Below the pieces are notes generated by a model. It did no database searches. It worked only from the letters and a program-made list of their open reading frames with translations, and was not told the DNA's origin. The translations under genes and the position numbers were made by a program. A stretch of DNA of 64,000 nucleotides from Bathynomus jamesi (lineage: Eukaryota; Arthropoda; Malacostraca; Isopoda; Cirolanidae), in NCBI GenBank assembly GCA_023014485.1, contig JAJOZX010000877.1:1-64000 (forward strand), written 5' to 3'. Shown piece after piece: positions 46,791 through 59,215 of this stretch (positions within the stretch are counted from its first letter, which is position 1; each line of letters starts with the position of its first letter).

Positions 46791-47370
46791 CAGTGGCGAC
46801 TGGCGTATAGGAGCGATGGAGCGGTCGCTCCCCCTTGCTTGAAACGATAAATATTAATTTAACAGATAAAAAATATATTAATTTTAAGATATTAAAATAA
46901 ATATTCTTGAAATATATTTTAAATTCATGTGGCATATCATGATTCATGAGGCATTTTGAGTAAGCCTTCATACAGTATATAATATTCTAAACTTATAGCA
47001 TACTGCTGTTTGAATACAAAATAATATTGCAGCCGAATGGAGCGATAGATTTTTCGCTCAAGTAAATATAAATTATATTTTACGGTTGTAATGAAAATAT
47101 AAGTACAATCGCGAATTTTTTTTATAATAACAACTTTATTTTTACTAATAGTTACTTCAGTAATAATGATATAAGCCATTTATATGTATTTTATTGAAAT
47201 TATTACTTATTTGTAATTAACTAGAATTGTACGTCTGGCATAGCCGCATATGTTAATACAAGTACTCTTGTGAGCGGCAGTTGGATTCGCGCTAGCCTAT
47301 TGTGAGTCCGTGTTGTCGTACAATTTTATGAAATCGCACCCCCATACATTTATACCACGAGTCGCCACTG
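46791..47370. mobile_element. hAT-type MITE, 580 bp
   Basis: Ends CAGTGGCGACT and AGTCGCCACTG, exact 8-bp duplication ATAGTAGA (46783-46790, 47371-47378). Interrupts the LTR interior just beside its (TA)n tract. Noncoding. Confidence 0.9.
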
Positions 47371-50302
47371 ATAGTAGAGCATTATAAGAGATTCACTGAG
47401 TAACAATTTTTCAGAATTTGTTAGGTAGTTTTTGAGATTATTCTTTGACTGGATGCATATAATGGTAGGCTTATTTTGTTGTTTAATTAAAGGCATTTAG
47501 GGTAAGGCCGAAAGTTGGGGTATAATTTTAAGTATCGCTTCGCTTTATAGGTTAAGTTAATTTTAAAGTGAACGTCGAAAAATAATCTTAAAGATACTAA
47601 TTCATACTGGGTCAATTCGTACTGTTTAAGTGTATTATGCTTGCCGTATATAAGTTGTGTGAGTCTTCAAAATAAGCAAAATTTGTTAATTGAAATAGAG
47701 AAATTGTTTCCGTAAAATTTTTGATAAATTAATTTGTTTTTTTACTTTTTCATATACTCATTAATTATATACTTATATATTAACTTATACTTATATATTA
47801 ATTATATATAAAATTATATAGATTTATATACTCATTAATACTCATTGATTTATGTAGGTGGGCTGTTTTTGTTGTCTATCGTTTTTTCTTTTTCATTTCA
47901 AGACAAATTCCGAGTGATTTTGTATGGTTAGGCTGTTTAAAAATTTTTTATTCTGCAACTAAATTTTATTGTGTTAGGGATTTTTTTTTTGTTTAACGTT
48001 TTATTTTGGGTATTAAAAATGAAAAATGTTTTTTCGTTTCCCGCGTTTGCATAGAAAATGTTACAAAAATTGTTTCCCTCTGTACTGCAGTTAAATTCGG
48101 ATCGGTTTGGAATATTTTTATAGAGGCTCGTTTACAACACAAAGCGAACACTCTTCATTATGCAGTAACTTGTTTTAATTTTTTTGTTTACGTAGTAGGT
48201 AGCGTGTATTTTTGGGTTCATAATATCTGTTCTTATTTAGAATAACGATGCAAATTTGTAGTTTCACTTGGAAACGATAAATTATAGGATTTTTGTGATT
48301 TACAAACCATACTGGGTTTTGTGTTGAAGGAGAGAGTTGCCTCTCAGATGTAATTTGTGAATTGCGAGTTTGCTTCCTAAGAAATTTAGCTTTTCAAGTT
48401 GGAATTAATGTAGTAAATTCATTTTGGCTATTAATATTTGAATTTTTTATTTAATATCTGTTTGGAAAATTGTTATTGTTTAAAACTTCAGTCGGGTTTA
48501 CAAATGCAGTTAAAACATTGGCTCGAGTGTTCATCCTGAGATGGAGCCTTTTAGATGGCCATTTTTTTTGTAGCCGCTATGTGTGCTTCCCCCAAAGTGT
48601 AAGAGGGTTTGTGATTTTCAGAAAATTGATTACATGAAGTTTCTGCGGCTCATTTTTGTCTTTTGTATTTGAATGTATCGATGTGATTTCTGAAGGTAGT
48701 TTGAGTAATAATATTTGTTAAATTATAATAACGGTTACTATGTATGGGCGCTTTATATTTCTACTGTGCAATTTTGTTTCGGGCGTTTTATGACTTCTTT
48801 ATCTTCTACGATGTAACTGCCATAAGTGACCTTATTGGTAGCTAGGCGTGATTAAATTTTTGCGAAATTTTGTGATTTGTCATTTATTTTTTCGTGAATT
48901 TGGCCAGAGCAAATTTGTAGTTATTGTTTCGAAGTGAACTGTCTAGAAAATTCGGTAAATTAAATATGAAATGATAATCAGTAGCAGTATAAACGTTTCG
49001 AATAACTTTTTTTTTCAAAATTTCGAGAGGCTCGATTTGGAGGCAGCTAAGTTGGATCCAAATTCCATTCATTGAGTTAGGTCGACTCGATAGGTGATTG
49101 ATCACCGATGAGAGAGAGAGAAGAGATGAGAAGAGATGAGAAACCGAAATGCGCAGGGACTTGGCGCAGGACAGTTTCGGAAGAGAAGAGAAGAGACAGA
49201 GAAGAGAAACCAAATGTGCAGGGACTTGGCACAGGAGAGTTTCGATGGTTTACTGGTATTTTTCGGGCAGTATCTGGTCTCGCTGCTCGATGCTTCGCTA
49301 AATATGTGTTTTAGCACTCGGTAGGCAAACCACGAGAGTTTGAACGAGTGTCTAAGGCTTTACTCTCCATACAGACAAACAGTAGGTTCGTTGCGGAACT
49401 GCCTACGGCGAAGTGATCGTTTGATTATTGCCAGTAGAGAGTCTTTCAGCTGGACGTAGGAAGAACAGCGTTCATCGACAAAAGTTGAGATGAGACAGGC
49501 GAGTTGATTCATCGACTTCTAGAATTGCAAATTCCGTCCAATTCCGGTGCGTGGTTCCCCTTTTCAATATATCTACCCCCCTGATCCTTTTAGAATTGGA
49601 CGTCTCTCTTGTTTTTTTTTCCGCCATTTGGAGAGAGAGCGGAACCAACCTAAAGCGTGCTGACCTGTTGCATGGTGATGCAATCCCTTGCATTCTAACG
49701 AAGTGAGCAGAAGCTGCGATTGAAAATTGAAGAAGTCCGTTGTCAGCGTGCAGATTGTGATCTAAACAACGTCTAGATATTAATGTACTGATTATTATGT
49801 AATGAAATTATAAGTGAAAAGGTGCGATAATTGACCATATTTGTTTTGTTTCGTGAAATAGTATGTGCGCTCTGGTCAGTATTTTATATAAACGTTTTCT
49901 TATTTTTTCTAGGTTGCCATGATAGTAACTGTATAACTATATAAATAATTGTTTCGAATGTAAAGCGATCTTTGATGAGGAATCGCTGGGATAGATTATG
50001 AACTTGAAATTTGTGTAACCAATGTTAAGAAAATTGTCCGTTATTTTTTGGCACGTTATATATAGATTCGTTACAGGTTGTAAATTTGATTATTAGTGTG
50101 AATTGCTAATTTATGCAAATGTTGTGAAAATTATAGTTTGTTTTCGATTTTTATAAAATGATACAAAATATCTGATGTGTGCAATTTGTCATTCTAATGA
50201 TTTCTTGTCTATCTCTAACTTGAATTTTGTTGAAGAGAAAAAAATTTGTTAGATTAATTTGCTTTCCGAGTGTAAAACTTATTTTCAAGGGGGTGATGCG
50301 AG

Positions 50303-50926
50303 TGTAGTAATGTCTAATTAAAAATTAGAATGTTTTGGTTATAAGAAATTAAAAGAACATAATAAATAAATGAAATTACGATAAATTATGGTTGTTTGTA
50401 TTGTAATTATATTTAATTAGAATGTTTTGGTTATAAGATATTACTAGAGATAATGATGTTAACAAATGTATTTGCGATAAATGATGGTTGTTTATTAAAA
50501 TTATAAAATACGAATTGGCAACACAACGCCTGAAAACAAGCGGGACGAAAGACAAATACTCAGAAATGCCCTTTAGTCATCGGCCCGCCTTGCGTTTACG
50601 AAGGTGTCTCTTTTCGTGTTATAATGAAACTGTGAATTTAAATTCTTTTTGTGTCTCTCATCTTAAGTATTATAATTAAATTCTCCCTCTCATTACCCCG
50701 GTTAACTAGGTCTGTTTCGGCAATAATAAAGTAGTAAAAAGTGTAATGATTATAATTGACCCCAGTCAACCTTTGCATTGTCTAACGGCTTTCCACTCAG
50801 GCCATGCGACCCGAATTTTTAAAGTTCACACGCGAAAGCGAGTGAAAAGCGTGTAAAAAGAATGAATAATGATAGAAGTAAATGAAAGTAAATAATTATA
50901 CAAGTGAAGGAAGGGGAATCACGACA
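50303..50926 (+). repeat. 3' LTR of copy C
   Basis: 624 bp partner of 45310-45944 with small indels. Preceded by TTTTCAAGGGGGTGATGCGAG-like purine-rich sequence and ending CACGACA. Confidence 0.85.
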
Positions 50927-51470
50927 GCGTACAGTTAACCTAACCGGGCTTTCAATTAACCTAATCAGACATTCAATAATTTTCCCTTAGGTTTCGATTA
51001 ATTTTAAGCAACTTTTACCTAATAATTTTTCCTCTCTTGGAGCCGTTTCCTTGTTTTAGGGTGACATTGACAGAGAGAGAGACAGACAGACAGCATATAT
51101 ATATATATATATATATATATATGGAGATTTTTAAATATTAAAATTTTTGTCTAATTAAAAAAAAATTAAATTTTGTTTTGCTGAATCGTAAATGCATCGC
51201 GTGAAATGCACTCTCCGCCCATTTTATGACGTGTCTATGATAGAGCTCCGCCCATTTTATGACGTGTCTATTATGCCACTATCTTTCAACCAATCCGGAA
51301 TACAAAGGCCTCCAGCGGCCTTAGATGACCTAGGAGGCCAACGTCACATGTTCTTTCCCGGCCTCAGTTACCCCTATCCCCCAAGTCTCATCCAAATTTG
51401 GCAAGTGAATTCGCCAGCAATAAGCAACAAAATTCTTCGACCGTCACAAATATTAGCAAGATTAGGTGTG
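50927..51470. other. Noncoding stretch between LTR elements
   Basis: TTAACCTAA-type words at 50934-50970, (GACA)n/(TA)n at 51071-51122, and a short tandem, CTCCGCCCATTTTATGACGTG, twice at about 51213-51270. No gene. Confidence 0.4.
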
Positions 51471-52756
51471 TAACGGGCAGACAAAGAAATTTCTTTCCCT
51501 GCCATTGTGAAACATCATGGAATCAAAACAAAGGCTATACACGTGGGCATGAAACTGACCCACACAGGAAACACGGATTCTGTGGTCACCATGAGGACTT
51601 CACCAAGACCTATAAAATGCGGTTTCTTCCTCAAATCATTCTCACTCCTCACTTCTCGCTTGCCATTTTCTTGTCTTGGTCGTAACGTCTCACTCTCAGC
51701 ACCTCCGTCAGTAGCACCACTCGTCAAGCCACCCGCTCTCCGGCCTTCGCCGGAGAGTGGCTCGCTGCTCCTTCAAGACTCCAGTCGAGCCTACACGAAG
51801 TCTATCATCAAGTAAGGCTCTCACTCCGCTCTTTAGTCCTCCTCGTGAATCTCTTCTTTCACGTAGCGCCGTTCGACCTCAGCCGGCCTCAGTCCCTCAA
51901 GCAAAACCTTAACAATACACGAAGCGAATCAACACTTGAGGCGACCTACAATTTCATCCCGCTGGAAGCAAACATCAATCTACCGGCGTCATCCTTCTGG
52001 CCCTGGCTCATTACTCATCCTCTCACTACAATTCGATCGGCGCCTGTTCATCAAGTATCTCAACAGGCCCTCTACAGTCTCCAAGTTCATCGACGGGCGA
52101 AACGCATTACGATCAAACCTCCACCTAGGCCTACAGTCTCCAGAGTTATTCATCATTTCGGTAAGCTTCTGCGGCCCTTGCTCGGCCTACAGAGTTTTGT
52201 TACGTCGTGCTTCCACAAGCTCTGCCTAATCACGTAGGCCCTAAAGTGTTCCCATTACCGTGCAAACTAACTCTCGCGTTAAGATCGCAGTAGGCCTATT
52301 CAAGTGAAGTACTAATACCGTAATTTTGTATCATCGTGTTATTGTGTTCATCTTGCATATCATTGTTTATGTGATCCTTTAATACAGTACGTTATACTTT
52401 TCCGACCTAATCCATATACTGTGCTGTACCGTACTTCCATTATTTCTGTTATCAATAGGCTTCATTATTTATTCTGTGTTCACTCGGCATATCTAATTAG
52501 CTTACCTAAATTAGTGTTTATCATCATTGTACTTAACAATTAGGTTGTATAACCATTTCTATTGCTAATACTCAGCCATCTTTAGCATAGTGTAAATGCC
52601 GTTATATAATTGTTAATCATTATAAATACCTTTATTGAACTGTTAATCGCTGTAAACAAATAATTGATTTATTTTCCTAATTAAACACAAAACAACAAGG
52701 GAATTTTTCTCTCCTTATTAAATATTGTTTGTTTGGCTGTAGGCCAAGCTGGTGAC
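51471..52756 (+). repeat. LTR-like remnant followed by a primer-site-like sequence
   Basis: Begins TGTAACGGGCAGACAAAG and ends just before AGCTGGTGACCCC. TGGTGACCC is a common primer-binding start in arthropod LTR elements. A similar block, in the same order, is at about 58078-59215, with shared stretches such as AATGCCGTTATATAATTGTTAATC. A strong hairpin (CTCTCCGGC..GCCGGAGAG, about 51737-51758) lies inside. No coding region follows. Short frames at 51192-52237 are probably not genes. Confidence 0.45.
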
Positions 52757-53004
52757 CCCTAATTATTCATTTCAATACTATCATTCATAAATTATAGTAA
52801 ACCTACTTTCTTAACAAAATCAAATCGGTGATTCGTAGACCACTATACGTTGGTGACCCTGGATTGATTATAACTTGGTGATTCCAGCCTTATCATTAAC
52901 CATCAATCATTCTCAATCAATTAACCATTATCAGCAAGACTCCGTACTGAGCGGACGCATTTCCTGAGCTCTCTGATATTGCTTCTACTTTTGGATATTG
53001 CCAA
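52757..53004. other. Leader-like sequence after the LTR remnant
   Basis: Repeats of GGTGAC and GGTGAT motifs in AT-rich sequence, also seen after the second remnant (59216-59290). Ends where the CR1 copy begins. Confidence 0.35.
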
Positions 53005-53173
53005 TGACTTTACTTTTCGAAAGTTCTGAATTTTATATACTGCGTTTATATTCACATTGTTATAGTTAAGTGATTGAATATTAGTGGTTTTTAACGATTT
53101 AGAAGTTTTCATAGCGTGCCGACTTAATTTAACTTAAATTAGTTTATAACCATCATAAGTTTAACTTGCCCGA

Positions 53174-54200
53174 TGCCGTCGCAGAAAGCATCGTGTGTTA
53201 GGTGTGGGGTAAATCGGTGGTATACGGATTTTAAGGGTTATAACGGCGGTCTTTTGGCAATTACCGAGATCGGTTTGTTTCTTTTGCGATTTAAGAGAGG
53301 AAATAGTTGACATAAAACGTAGTGTACGTGAGGTAACGGAAAGACTTGCAACGCCTGATGAGGGCAGGGGTAGGGCTACAGTTGAAGAAAGCCGAACCAA
53401 TACTAACGTTGAAGACGTTAGTAAATTGAAGAGTGAGGTGCGTAACCTAGATTCTAGTTTAGATAGCTTATCGGGAAGGTTGGATAGAGTTGAGGAAGAG
53501 GTTAAGGTTGGTCCGAGATTAGTAGATGGGGAGGGATTTAGAGAAGTTAAGGATGGAGCTAGGCCACGTACATTAGGTGATAGGAATCCCCCCCGCTATC
53601 GAGGTTTCGAACCCTTTCGCCCATTTGGATAGGAACGTGAACGAGGGGGAAACTATTTTCATTGGGGACTCCTTAGTGCGTCATATGGATAGAGTTCGTT
53701 GAACGGAATCCAACCAAGAGAAGAAGGGTCTGTCTCCCAGGTGCCAAGGTTGACAGAATTCGAGACGAAGTGGATAGGATTGATGTTGCCTCCCGTCACT
53801 CGATGTTGACGATGGTAGGGGTCAACGACTCGTATCGGCCCGATACGAGAGTGCCTGACCTTTTGGAGAGATATAGGGGGTTAATTAGGTCCATGAAGGC
53901 GAGGCCAGATAGGTCTTTAGTTCTAGGTATTACCCCTAGGCACGGTTTGGGTCTTAGAATTACGTCAAAAACAATATTTTTCAATACTAAATTAGAAGAG
54001 ATTTCTGCTGAGGAAAATATACCCTTCGTAAAGCTGTGGTCAGAATTCAGTGATCCTAGCCTTTTTATAAAAGATGGGGTACATTTTATTGAAATAGGTA
54101 ATGCTAGGCTAGGTAGGTTAATTGACGAAAACGTTCGAAAGCTGTATAGGTCGAAGCCGCCTTTAAACGTTGTGGTTCCGGGAAACGCCGGCCCGACGTG
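53174..54200 (+). pseudogene. CR1 ORF1 with Cys-rich start and esterase domain (copy 2)
   Basis: ATG at 53174 reads MPSQKASCVRCGVNRWYTDF. A frame change then gives CFFC and a heptad-like region DSLSGRLDRVEEEVKVGPRL. The paired CxxC motifs suggest a zinc finger, as in CR1 ORF1. The esterase part shows IGDSLVRHMD near 53660, TMVGVNDSYRPD (Gly to Val change in block III), GITPRHGLGLRI, and KDGVHFIEIGNARLG near 54075 (Asp and His of block V). Frameshifts near 53630-53700 break it. Confidence 0.75.
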
Positions 54201-56123
54201 AAAAATAGTTTAAAACTCCGACCCGTGGTAAAAAATAACTTTTTTTTTTGTAACGCGCGTAGTATTAGAATTAAATTAAGCGAATTTAAGGCAATAATTT
54301 ATTCCGGCAACTACGATATAGTTACTGTCACTGAAACGTGGTTAAATACCGTGACTCGGGACTTGTTGGGGAACTTGATATACCAGGTTTTAAACTCTCT
54401 GCTAATGATAGGTTACATAGGATTGGTGGCGGCGTTTTGCTGTACATTCGTAATTCCCTGAGGGCTATCGAGGTTAAGGTAGATTTTCCGGCAGCAATTA
54501 ATGCGGTATGCGTTGAAGTTAGGGCGTGTAGTCTGTTTCATTTTTGTTGTTTATAGACCTCCCGTTCAACCCCTCGATACCGATACCAGATTTTACACAC
54601 TTCTTGGTAACTTTATTAATAATCGGTATAGTATAATTGTCGGAGATTTTAGCTGCCCTAACGTTAATTATGAGACTTTTACTGGTCACGATGATGGTTT
54701 GAGATTGATTGAATTTTTTTCAGACAGATGGTTACCGAACCAACGCGCGGTGACAATATTTTAGACGAGGTGGTGACCAACGGCGAAAATATAGTCGAAG
54801 GTTTAGAAGTAGGCGAGAGTTTAGGATGTAGTGATCATCAAATTCTTAGGTTTAAGCTATTGATAGAAAATACTAAGTATAGTAACATAATAGAAGTCCC
54901 TGATTTTCATAGGGCCAATTTTGATAGTTTTGCGGACAGGATGAGAGTAGTGGACTGGGATAACTTATTTATGGGTAATAACGCAAATTTGCATTGGGAG
55001 GTGTTTAAAGAGAGTTTCTTGAATATCGAAAGGGAGTTTATTCCTCGTAGGTCCAAGCGCGCTAGAAATCATGGTAGGCCCAAGTGGTGGATAAGGGAAA
55101 TAAGCGAGTTCATAAACGAGCGTAACAGAACGTATAGACTTAAAAAGCCCAATGACACGGTAGTTAACGTCAACAGATATATCGAGCTTCGACGTCAGGT
55201 TAAAAGATCAGTTAGGAATGCTAAGCGTAATTTAAAGATACTTATAGCTGCCGATAGTAAACATAACCCAAAAGTTTTTCGATTACGTGAATAATCGTAA
55301 GCCGATAAAAGATAAAATAGGCCCTCTCGTGGACGCTAATGGCGCTTTGGCTTCCGACCCTCAGACGATGGCGGGTATTTTCAATAACTTTTTTGCGACA
55401 GTTTTTACCGTAGAAGACGTAAATAATGTTCCCGATGTGAATGATATCGTTCCATTTAGCAGCGAGGCACTTTTGGATGAAATGACTGTTTACGAGGGTG
55501 AAATTGCGCATTATATCGATAGGCTAAAAGTTAGCAAAGCTCCAGGCCCTGACGCGTTTTATCCTAGACATTTGAAAGATTTGAAAGAAGTTATCGTAGG
55601 CCCCTTAACGAAGATTTTTAATCAGTCACTTGAAACGGGGATTATTCCTGAAGACTTCAAATTAGCTTACGTCACGCCCATTTTTAAAAAAGGCGACCGC
55701 ACAGTAGCTCGCAATTATAGGCCCATTAGCTTAACGTCAATTGTCGGTAAACTTTTGGAATCCGTAGTTAGGGATCGTATCATCGATCACTTAGAAAATC
55801 GCGATTTGATTAATAGTAGTCAGCATAGGTTTCGACGCCATAGAGCTTGTTTAATTAATTTGTTAGAATTTTATAACGAAATAGTGCGCGAATACGATAG
55901 GCATAGAGTGGTTGACGTTATTTATTTAGATTTTAAAAAAGTGTTCGATACAGTTCTGCATAGAAGATCAATTGCGAAGGTTAAAGCGCACGGAATACGC
56001 GGTCAGGTAGCTAACTGGTTAGAGGAATGGCTTCGTGCTAGCAATACTCGTAATAACGGATTTACGTTGCGTGGCAGACGTTCCATTCTAATATCGCTAA
56101 AAACTTCTTTACGTTTAAAGTAA
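54198..56123 (+). pseudogene. CR1 ORF2, endonuclease and truncated reverse transcriptase (copy 2)
   Basis: Endonuclease motifs VTETWLN, GGGVLLYIRN and VGDFSCPNVNYETF are present across frames. From 54728 the RT linker and palm follow: CSDHQILRF, RGRPKWW-type segment, VSKAPGPDAFYPRHLKDL, VTPIFKKGDRTVARNYRPIS and YLDFKKVFDTVLHRR. After WLEEWLRAS the sequence jumps to the C-terminal SNTRNNGFTLRGRRS. Without motifs B and C it cannot be active. Confidence 0.85.
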
Positions 56124-56499
56124 CTGATAAGTGGAATAATCTTCCCGCGTCAGTCGTGAACTCTACTAGCGTTAATATGTTTAAGAACCGTTTAGATAGG
56201 CATTTTAAAAATATTAACGTTGTTTAAAATAAAAAAAAATTAGCAACGGGAGCTCTCATGATGATGGGGAGTCTTTCTTTATCTTTTTCTGAATGAATTT
56301 TAACCCAAGAATGACAGGTTTTTCTACTTACTTAACCCCTTATTTTACTCTCTTCACCGCCTCCTCTTTCCATTCTCTCGGGCTAACCTTAGAGTGGATC
56401 TTAGGGCCTTTTTTAGCCTTAGCTTCTGTAGGTTATTATAGTGCCAACTTTACCCTATGAACTGGTAACATAAATTGGTTAAGATTAGGCTACGCTTGG

Positions 56500-56925
56500 T
56501 GTATAAAGAATTTCTGGTACTTAGTATTAACGGGGGGCCACCACATATTGATGATTGGTTAGGTTAAGTTGTAATATTTTCGTTAGTCGAAAATTTCTAA
56601 TACATCATATTTTTTAAATAGCAATATTTTTAAAAAATATTTACAATTTATATTTCAAATATTTACAATGATTAATACATGTTACACATTAGAAACATTT
56701 GTTTCTGGAGGCCAAAAATTTGTAATAGCATTCATTTTTAATAGCATTAATAGCATTTTTTTTCAGAAAATTGTATAAAAAAAATATTTTAAAAAATATT
56801 GCTATTTAAAAAATATGATGTATTAGAAATTTTCAACTAACGAAAATATTACAACTTAACCTAACCAATCATCAATATGTGGTGACCCCAAGTTAATACG
56901 TAAGTACCGAATTTCTTCCTTATTG
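56500..56925. mobile_element. Palindromic element, about 425 bp
   Basis: Arms are reverse complements (GATTGGTTAGGTTAAGTTGT at about 56554 and its mirror at about 56850), with an AT-rich centre. The core is shared with the 203-bp MITEs (GGTTAGGT..TATTTTCGTTAG). Ends near GGTACTTAG and CTAAGTACC-like sequence. No coding content. Confidence 0.65.
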
Positions 56926-57024
56926 TCTAATTGAGAGTAACTTTTAATAATTTTAAGTAGCTTGTGTTTTCTTGAAAGAAAAAGTTCTATAATTTAATAG
57001 ATGTACTGCACAGCTAAGTATATA

Positions 57025-57674
57025 TAGGGTGTTTCAGGAGGAAAGGTCAATACTTCGGGAGGTGATAGTATCGGTCATTGTGAGAAAAAAAGTTCATATG
57101 AACATGTCCAACTCTGAATGGTTACGGAGATAGAGATGTTTTAATCCGATGCGCGCGCAGCTCTTCCTCCCCCGCGGTGATCCCATTCAATGGCCACCAA
57201 GGTCTCCAGACCTCTCTCCGTTAGATTGTTTGTTGGGGTGGATGAAAAGTCAAGTTTACAAAAGAAAGGTGGATACACGAGACGAATTGCTCGCGCGCAT
57301 TTTGGATGCTGCTGCCCTCATAAAGGAACGTCAAGATCAACTCAGACGAACAACACGCGATCTTCGCACACGAGTTGTAAAGTGCATTGAGGTTGACGGT
57401 GGGATTTTCGAAAACGTATTGTAAACTGTAAAAAATTTGTCATTTCTGTATCTGATACCATTCAAAATGCCAATGTTTAAACATTAAATGTTAGAAACAG
57501 TAATTGGTTTCTCTTTCTTGATTACCATTAACAATGCTTTTGCATTTGTAGATTGAAACAGCTCTATCTCCGTATCCATTCAGAATTAGACACATGTTCA
57601 TATGAACTTTTTTTCTCACAATGACCGATACTCTCACCTCCCGAAGTATTGACCTTTCCTCCTGAAACACCCTG
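57025..57674 (+). mobile_element. Mariner deletion derivative, 650 bp
   Basis: TA-flanked, ends TAGGGTGTTTCAGGAGGAAA and complement CAGGGTGTTTCAGGAGG. Inverted repeats about 120 bp long, including TTCATATGAAC on both sides. Contains the last third of a transposase. Confidence 0.8.
57149..57424 (+). pseudogene. Mariner transposase C-terminal fragment
   Basis: IQWPPRSPDLSPLDCLLGWM is the third catalytic region, followed by KSQVYKRKVDTRDELLARIL and the end VDGGIFENVL. N-terminal and central regions are gone. Confidence 0.8.
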
Positions 57675-57825
57675 TATAGAGATATAACTTTTCCCCAAAT
57701 TGATTCTTAATTATGATTATATGTATATATAAAGGGCTACGGCAATGTTTACTCATGAGTTGCCGGAACCTGCTTTTGTTTTTAAAGCGTAGGGTGAAAA
57801 ATATCGTATTTTTATTTAATATATA

Positions 57826-57905
57826 CAGTGTGTCCGAGAATTATCTGTACAATCTTTGGCTGTTATTAAAAGTCAACCATGAAGTGTAGAAATTCCAGTG
57901 TGGAA
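57826..57905 (+). repeat. Orphan end of the 22435-23006 mariner family
   Basis: CAGTGTGTCCGAGAATTATC and the following 75 bp match the left terminal repeat of 22435-23006. Only this end is present, followed directly by (TA)n. Confidence 0.75.
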
Positions 57906-57913
57906 TTCCAGTA

Positions 57914-57917
57914 TATA

Positions 57918-57997
<80 letters not shown>

Positions 57998-58003
57998 GTT
58001 ATG

Positions 58004-58072
<69 letters not shown>
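57914..58072. repeat. (TA)n microsatellite, about 160 bp
   Basis: Almost pure TA with a few TG interruptions. Reading frames through it are artefacts. Other long tracts: 11556-11582, 11803-11848, 25496-25548, 33961-34004, 38143-38208, 60203-60246, 60380-60428, 60456-60491 and 61437-61487. Confidence 0.9.
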
Positions 58073-58077
<5 letters not shown>

Positions 58078-58078
<1 letters not shown>

Positions 58079-59215
58079 GTGTAGAGGAACAGACAACTAC
58101 AGACAGAAAAACAAAGAACAGCCATAGGAATTCTTTTCCCCGCCATTCTCAAACATCTTAGAATCAGATGGAAACGAAAGACAGGTGATTTCAAGGAATC
58201 AAAAAACTGACGCTAGCCTCGTAACAACATAACGGACGCTTGGGGACGCTTCTTAGAGTGCCGCGAAATTCGAGCGTCCCGAAGGTTATGTAAGGCGCAG
58301 TTTACTGGCATTCATCCTCACTCCTATCGTGCGTCCACTTCGTAAGTCTACTCTACACGCAGTTTCCCTGCATCAGCTTTAACCGGCACCAGATCAATGC
58401 CCACTTCAACATATTTCATTCGAGAAACGAAGCATCACTTGCAGTAGGCTATAAATCCGTCCTGCACTAAACCACACTACTGCCGTAGGCGTCCCATTGG
58501 CCTCTTCACTTCATCTCGACCGGTTTCCAATCATCCTCGAGGGCACCGAAAAGTTCAACACCTACAAGAAACATCCTCAAGGAGGATAGGTACGTGAATT
58601 TTCATGCCGCCGGAGAACATTTTGAGCACTTGGCGTAGTTAATTAAATTTTATATGCAAACAACTCGCTATAACATTTTGATCACTTAGATTACTAATTT
58701 ACCTTTCATTGGCAATTGCTATAACAATATATTGTTTGGTTTTTTTTTAAATTATAAAATATATCATGCTATAAAGAGTATATAGTTTTTTTGGGACACC
58801 CTCTATTAACAATTGAGCTGTATAACCATTTCCTCATGTGCTAAGCATCAATCGTTCGTTAGCATAGTAATAACTGCCGTTATATACGTAATTGTTAATC
58901 ATATAACCACTGTTATTGCATTTCTTCCATTCATTATTAGGCTGCAGCTCTAGTCTATGATCCATTTTCGCATACCATTATCCTACCATAAATGAGTGTA
59001 TTACTTAACAATTAAGCTGTATAACCATTCACGTATATGCTAATCCTCTGTCATATTTAGCATAATATAAATGCCGTTATATAATTGTTAATCACTATAA
59101 TTACTGTTTGTCATTTTTATTCACTGTGAACAAATAACTAATTTATTTTCTTAATTAAACATAAAAACAAGAAGTGATTTTTATAACCTTATTTGCTTGG
59201 ATGTAATCTAAGCTG
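58078..59215 (+). repeat. Second LTR-like remnant
   Basis: Diverged relative of 51471-52756: similar start (TCTTTTCCCCGCCATTCTCAA) and end (AAACATAAAAACAAG, then AGCTGGTGACC). No target duplication or coding region seen. Confidence 0.4.

Larger units (their letters stand above)
45310..50926 (+). mobile_element. Non-autonomous LTR retrotransposon, copy C (complete)
   Basis: LTR at 45310-45944, interior 45945-50302, LTR at 50303-50926. Same family as 2577-7730, opposite orientation. The interior carries a hAT-type MITE (46791-47370). No gag-pol genes. It shares its left LTR with another interior, so no target duplication is expected on that side. Confidence 0.85.
53005..56431 (+). mobile_element. 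CR1-type LINE, copy 2, internally deleted
   Basis: Same family as 38962-43306. ORF1 is longer here, keeping its Cys-rich start. An internal deletion joins CTTCGTGCTAG to CAATACTCGTAATAACGG at about 56039, removing about 760 bp, including RT motifs B and C. A second deletion in the 3' UTR removes about 350 bp. Confidence 0.85.

Noticed and set aside
51192..52237. Possible multi-exon gene from several overlapping frames
   Set aside because: The block resembles 58078-59215 and ends in a primer-site-like sequence, fitting an LTR remnant better than exons.
57841..58194. Long reading frames rich in Ile and Tyr
   Set aside because: They are (TA)n translated in different frames; the same applies at 11438-11635, 13882-14564 and 60065-60444.
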